Positions 62,218-64,000 of a stretch of DNA of 64,000 nucleotides are shown here, piece after piece. The stretch's first letter is position 1. Each line of letters opens with the position of its first letter. The DNA is from CAZOZZ01 sp965262425 (lineage in GTDB: Bacteria; Acidobacteriota; Terriglobia; 20CM-2-55-15): positions 2,852,001 through 2,916,000 of the forward strand of contig OZ253536.1 of NCBI GenBank assembly GCA_965262425.1, read 5' to 3'. The notes under the pieces are model-generated. The model was not told where the DNA came from. It worked only from the letters and a program-made list of their open reading frames with translations, and ran no database searches. The position numbers and the translations under genes were made by a program.

Positions 62218-62937
62218 CTATCCAGGCTGGGGTGGGTTCGGGAGAGACGGCGTCGAGAAAGTTATTTCGGTGATCGCCTTGATGCTCCGAGCCCCGTAGC
62301 GGAAGGGAACAATGAGGCGAAGGGGCGCCCCATGCCTTGGAGGAATCGGCTCGTCGTTCATCATCCAGGCGAGCATCACCTGCGGGTGTCTGAGCGCCTC
62401 GACGGATTCGTCCGCATAGCGCCCGTCCGATCCCATGATCCGGCAATAGTGCAAGGAGGGTAGAAGGCCCAGGCTGTCGGCAAAGTCGGAAAAACGGACG
62501 CCGGTCCACTTCACGATGCCGGTCGGCTCGGGAGCTCCACACTGCAGGAGGAAAGTTTTGGAAACACGCGGCAACTGCTCAAGGTCGGCAAACCGTAGTG
62601 TTCCATAGAGCCTGGCCATGCGGCGGGTATCGACGCGGATGGCCATCTGCCGGTAATCAAACTCGATTTCCGGCGCCTGGCGGTCCGGCGTGCGCCACAT
62701 GAGGCGACCGGTGATGGGCCCCGCCTCGCTCTCGGCGTGCTCCGGCGCTGAACCGTCGGGGTTGAGTGGGAGCGGCGCCGGGAAGCCTTCCCGAAGTGGT
62801 CGTTCCACGAGCTGATCCGGCCAGTCGTCCTGTGGTGGATATCCAGCCGCCAGAACTTCAGGTTTGAGTCCGCCGAGGGATAGTCCCGCTAGGGTCGAGC
62901 CCGAAATGGCAATCGCCTTTCGTCGTGAGATCTTCAC
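62218..62937 (-). CDS. Tat-exported molybdopterin-binding oxidoreductase (MsrP/sulfite-oxidase fold)
   Basis: This is a 239-aa protein. GTG at 62937 is chosen for GGAGG seven bases before it; the Tat leader SRRKAIAISGSTLAGLSLGG follows. The molybdopterin domain has the Mo-ligand cysteine in LLQCGAPEPTGIVKWTGVRF and the RLIVPFRYGARSIKAITEI segment near the end. It may repair or oxidise periplasmic compounds; no heme partner is adjacent. The next genes rightward also use molybdopterin, so a shared cofactor supply is likely. Confidence 0.87.
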   Translation of the reverse strand: MKISRRKAIAISGSTLAGLSLGGLKPEVLAAGYPPQDDWPDQLVERPLREGFPAPLPLNPDGSAPEHAESEAGPITGRLMWRTPDRQAPEIEFDYRQMAIRVDTRRMARLYGTLRFADLEQLPRVSKTFLLQCGAPEPTGIVKWTGVRFSDFADSLGLLPSLHYCRIMGSDGRYADESVEALRHPQVMLAWMMNDEPIPPRHGAPLRLIVPFRYGARSIKAITEITFSTPSLPNPPQPG

Positions 62938-63016
62938 TGGTGAACCTCCAAAGGTTGATCGGCACATTTTCTCACAAAAGGGCCCGCCCAAGAGTAAACA
63001 AATCGTCGAGGCGAAA

Positions 63017-63057
63017 AACTGGTTCGGAAAACTAGAAAACTGAAGGAACGTGTGTGC
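63017..63057 (+). pseudogene. Possible kinase C-terminal tail remnant
   Basis: Reads NWFGKLEN then, one frame over, LKERV, like the NWFEELKERVP end of the kinase family. Very short and decayed, so it may be chance, but the same tail is certain at 46496. Confidence 0.35.
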
Positions 63058-63122
63058 CGTGGGGTATCATCGCTGGAACCGTCGACCGCCTGATCCGTCG
63101 ACCCCATCAGTAAGGAGGGAAA

Positions 63123-63620
63123 ATGAGCAACGTCACACTGAAAGTGAACGGCGAAACACACACTTTGGATATCGATCCGTCAACTCCCCTGCTCTATATC
63201 CTGCGCAACGACCTCGGTCTGGAAGGCCCACGTTTTGGATGCGGGCTCGGGCAGTGCGGTGCGTGCACAGTGATCGTCGACGGTGTGGCGATTCGGTCGT
63301 GCGTCACGGCGACCTCCAGGATCGAAAGCGAGATCACGACGCTCGAAGGACTATCGCAAGACGGCCAGTTGGATCCCGTACAGGAGGCCTGGATTGAAGA
63401 GCAGGTCCCGCAGTGCGGCTTCTGCCAGAACGGACAGATTCTGACGGCCAAGGTGCTGCTGGAAAACAATCCGAATCCGAACGATGAAGAGATCCGGGAA
63501 GGGATGAACCGGACCCTTTGCCGCTGCATGACGTACTACCGCATCCAGGCTGCCGTCAAGCGTGCCGCGCAGGCGATTGCCGCCAATGAATCGGGCGCGG
63601 GCAAGGAGGTGAAGGCATGA
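63123..63620 (+). CDS. [2Fe-2S] small subunit of a molybdenum hydroxylase
   Basis: This is a 165-aa electron-transfer subunit of a xanthine-dehydrogenase/CO-dehydrogenase/isoquinoline-oxidoreductase-type enzyme. The plant-type cluster ligands are in CGLGQCGACTV (about 40-50) plus a Cys near 61; the second cluster ligands are in CGFCQNGQI (about 100-108) and CRCMTYYRI (about 134-142). AAGGAGGG precedes the ATG. The stop overlaps the next start (ATGA). Confidence 0.94.
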   Translation: MSNVTLKVNGETHTLDIDPSTPLLYILRNDLGLEGPRFGCGLGQCGACTVIVDGVAIRSCVTATSRIESEITTLEGLSQDGQLDPVQEAWIEEQVPQCGFCQNGQILTAKVLLENNPNPNDEEIREGMNRTLCRCMTYYRIQAAVKRAAQAIAANESGAGKEVKA

Positions 63621-64000
63621 CGGCATTCACGAACATCCCGAAAGAAATCGAAAGAGTGTTGAAGAAGTCGAACCCGACAACCTCTCGCAGGAATTTCCTC
63701 AAAAGCTCCGGCCTGTTCGTCGTTAGCTTGAGCACCGCGACGCTGGCCAAAGCCAATCCATTCGGTACGGGTTCGGGCGCTCAGGCCGCAGCTGGCGCGG
63801 CCGCTGGGCCGTATCCCGACCGCGATTTCCACGAACTCGATTCATGGATCGTCATTCACGAAGACAGCACCGCGACCTTCTATGTCGGAAAGACGGACGG
63901 CGGCCAAGGTACCGGAACGGCCTTCCGGCAGATGATGTCGGATGAACTCGACATTGCCTTCGACAAGACCGACCTCATCATGGGTCGCACGGACATCACC
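63617..64000 (+). CDS. Molybdenum hydroxylase large subunit, N-terminal part (cut by window end)
   Basis: The visible 128 residues start with a Tat leader (SRRNFLKSSGLFVVSLSTAT) and the IorB-like opening HELDSWIVIHEDSTATFYVG and KTDGGQGTGTAFRQMMSDEL. This layout fits the isoquinoline-1-oxidoreductase beta-subunit group, whose large subunit is exported with cofactor. AAGGAGGTGAAGGC precedes the ATG, coupled to the small subunit. The gene continues past position 64000. Confidence 0.9.
   Translation, partial: MTAFTNIPKEIERVLKKSNPTTSRRNFLKSSGLFVVSLSTATLAKANPFGTGSGAQAAAGAAAGPYPDRDFHELDSWIVIHEDSTATFYVGKTDGGQGTGTAFRQMMSDELDIAFDKTDLIMGRTDIT

Overview
The window reads like a chromosome segment of an Acidobacteriota-type bacterium. 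This is inferred from gene content, not from a marker gene. The evidence is a multi-copy family of Ser/Thr kinases fused to WD40-like (PD40) propellers, one of them coupled to an ECF-type sigma factor. A carboxypeptidase-regulatory/c-heme/Vgb-propeller protein, a DUF1592-type cytochrome gene and a TctCBA transporter point the same way. Host genes use ATG, GTG and TTG starts with AGGAG-type ribosome sites.

Layout. 0.2-20.6 kb is mostly ordinary: small secreted proteins, a broken cytochrome gene, the propeller protein, a DUF3592 membrane gene broken by two insertions, a three-gene block (CDP-alcohol phosphatidyltransferase, GtrA, secreted protein), an alpha/beta hydrolase, tctCBA, a ModA-like binding protein, an FkbM methyltransferase, a GNAT enzyme, a tRNA-Gly fragment and scattered zinc-ribbon fragments. 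20.6-60.5 kb is an insertion-sequence field. I delimited twelve IS copies in the window (IS256, two tandem DUF6788-type elements, two IS630, IS1380, two IS3, ISL3, two IS21, IS30) and three identical-length ISL3-type MITEs. Together they cover about 22.5 kb, and roughly half of the 20.6-60.5 kb interval. 60.5-64 kb returns to metabolism: an ICMT-like methyltransferase, a Tat-exported molybdopterin protein, and the small and large subunits of a xanthine/CO-dehydrogenase-type hydroxylase, the large one cut by the window end.

The kinase genes are the main landing pads. At least six start sites or fragments lie between 25.8 and 56.1 kb, with further scraps at 17.1, 46.5 and 63.0 kb. Only two kinase genes (31.7-34.4 and 49.6-52.6 kb) are intact. 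Removing the IS copies and one target duplication restores an exact reading frame for the kinase at 25.9-31.5 kb (903 aa), for the DUF3592 gene (628 aa) and for a 65-aa membrane protein. Those insertions are therefore young. Several kinase genes share one upstream module with a TTGACC-17-TATCAT promoter.

The most unusual signal is a structured element of about 100 nt. It has an outer stem and two inner hairpins (a three-way junction) and occurs five times. Each copy lies inside a different IS, and those IS belong to three unrelated families (IS3, ISL3, IS21). The stems are kept while their sequences change. A solitary integron-type cassette (a VOC gene plus a folded attC site) lies at 58.7-59.3 kb.
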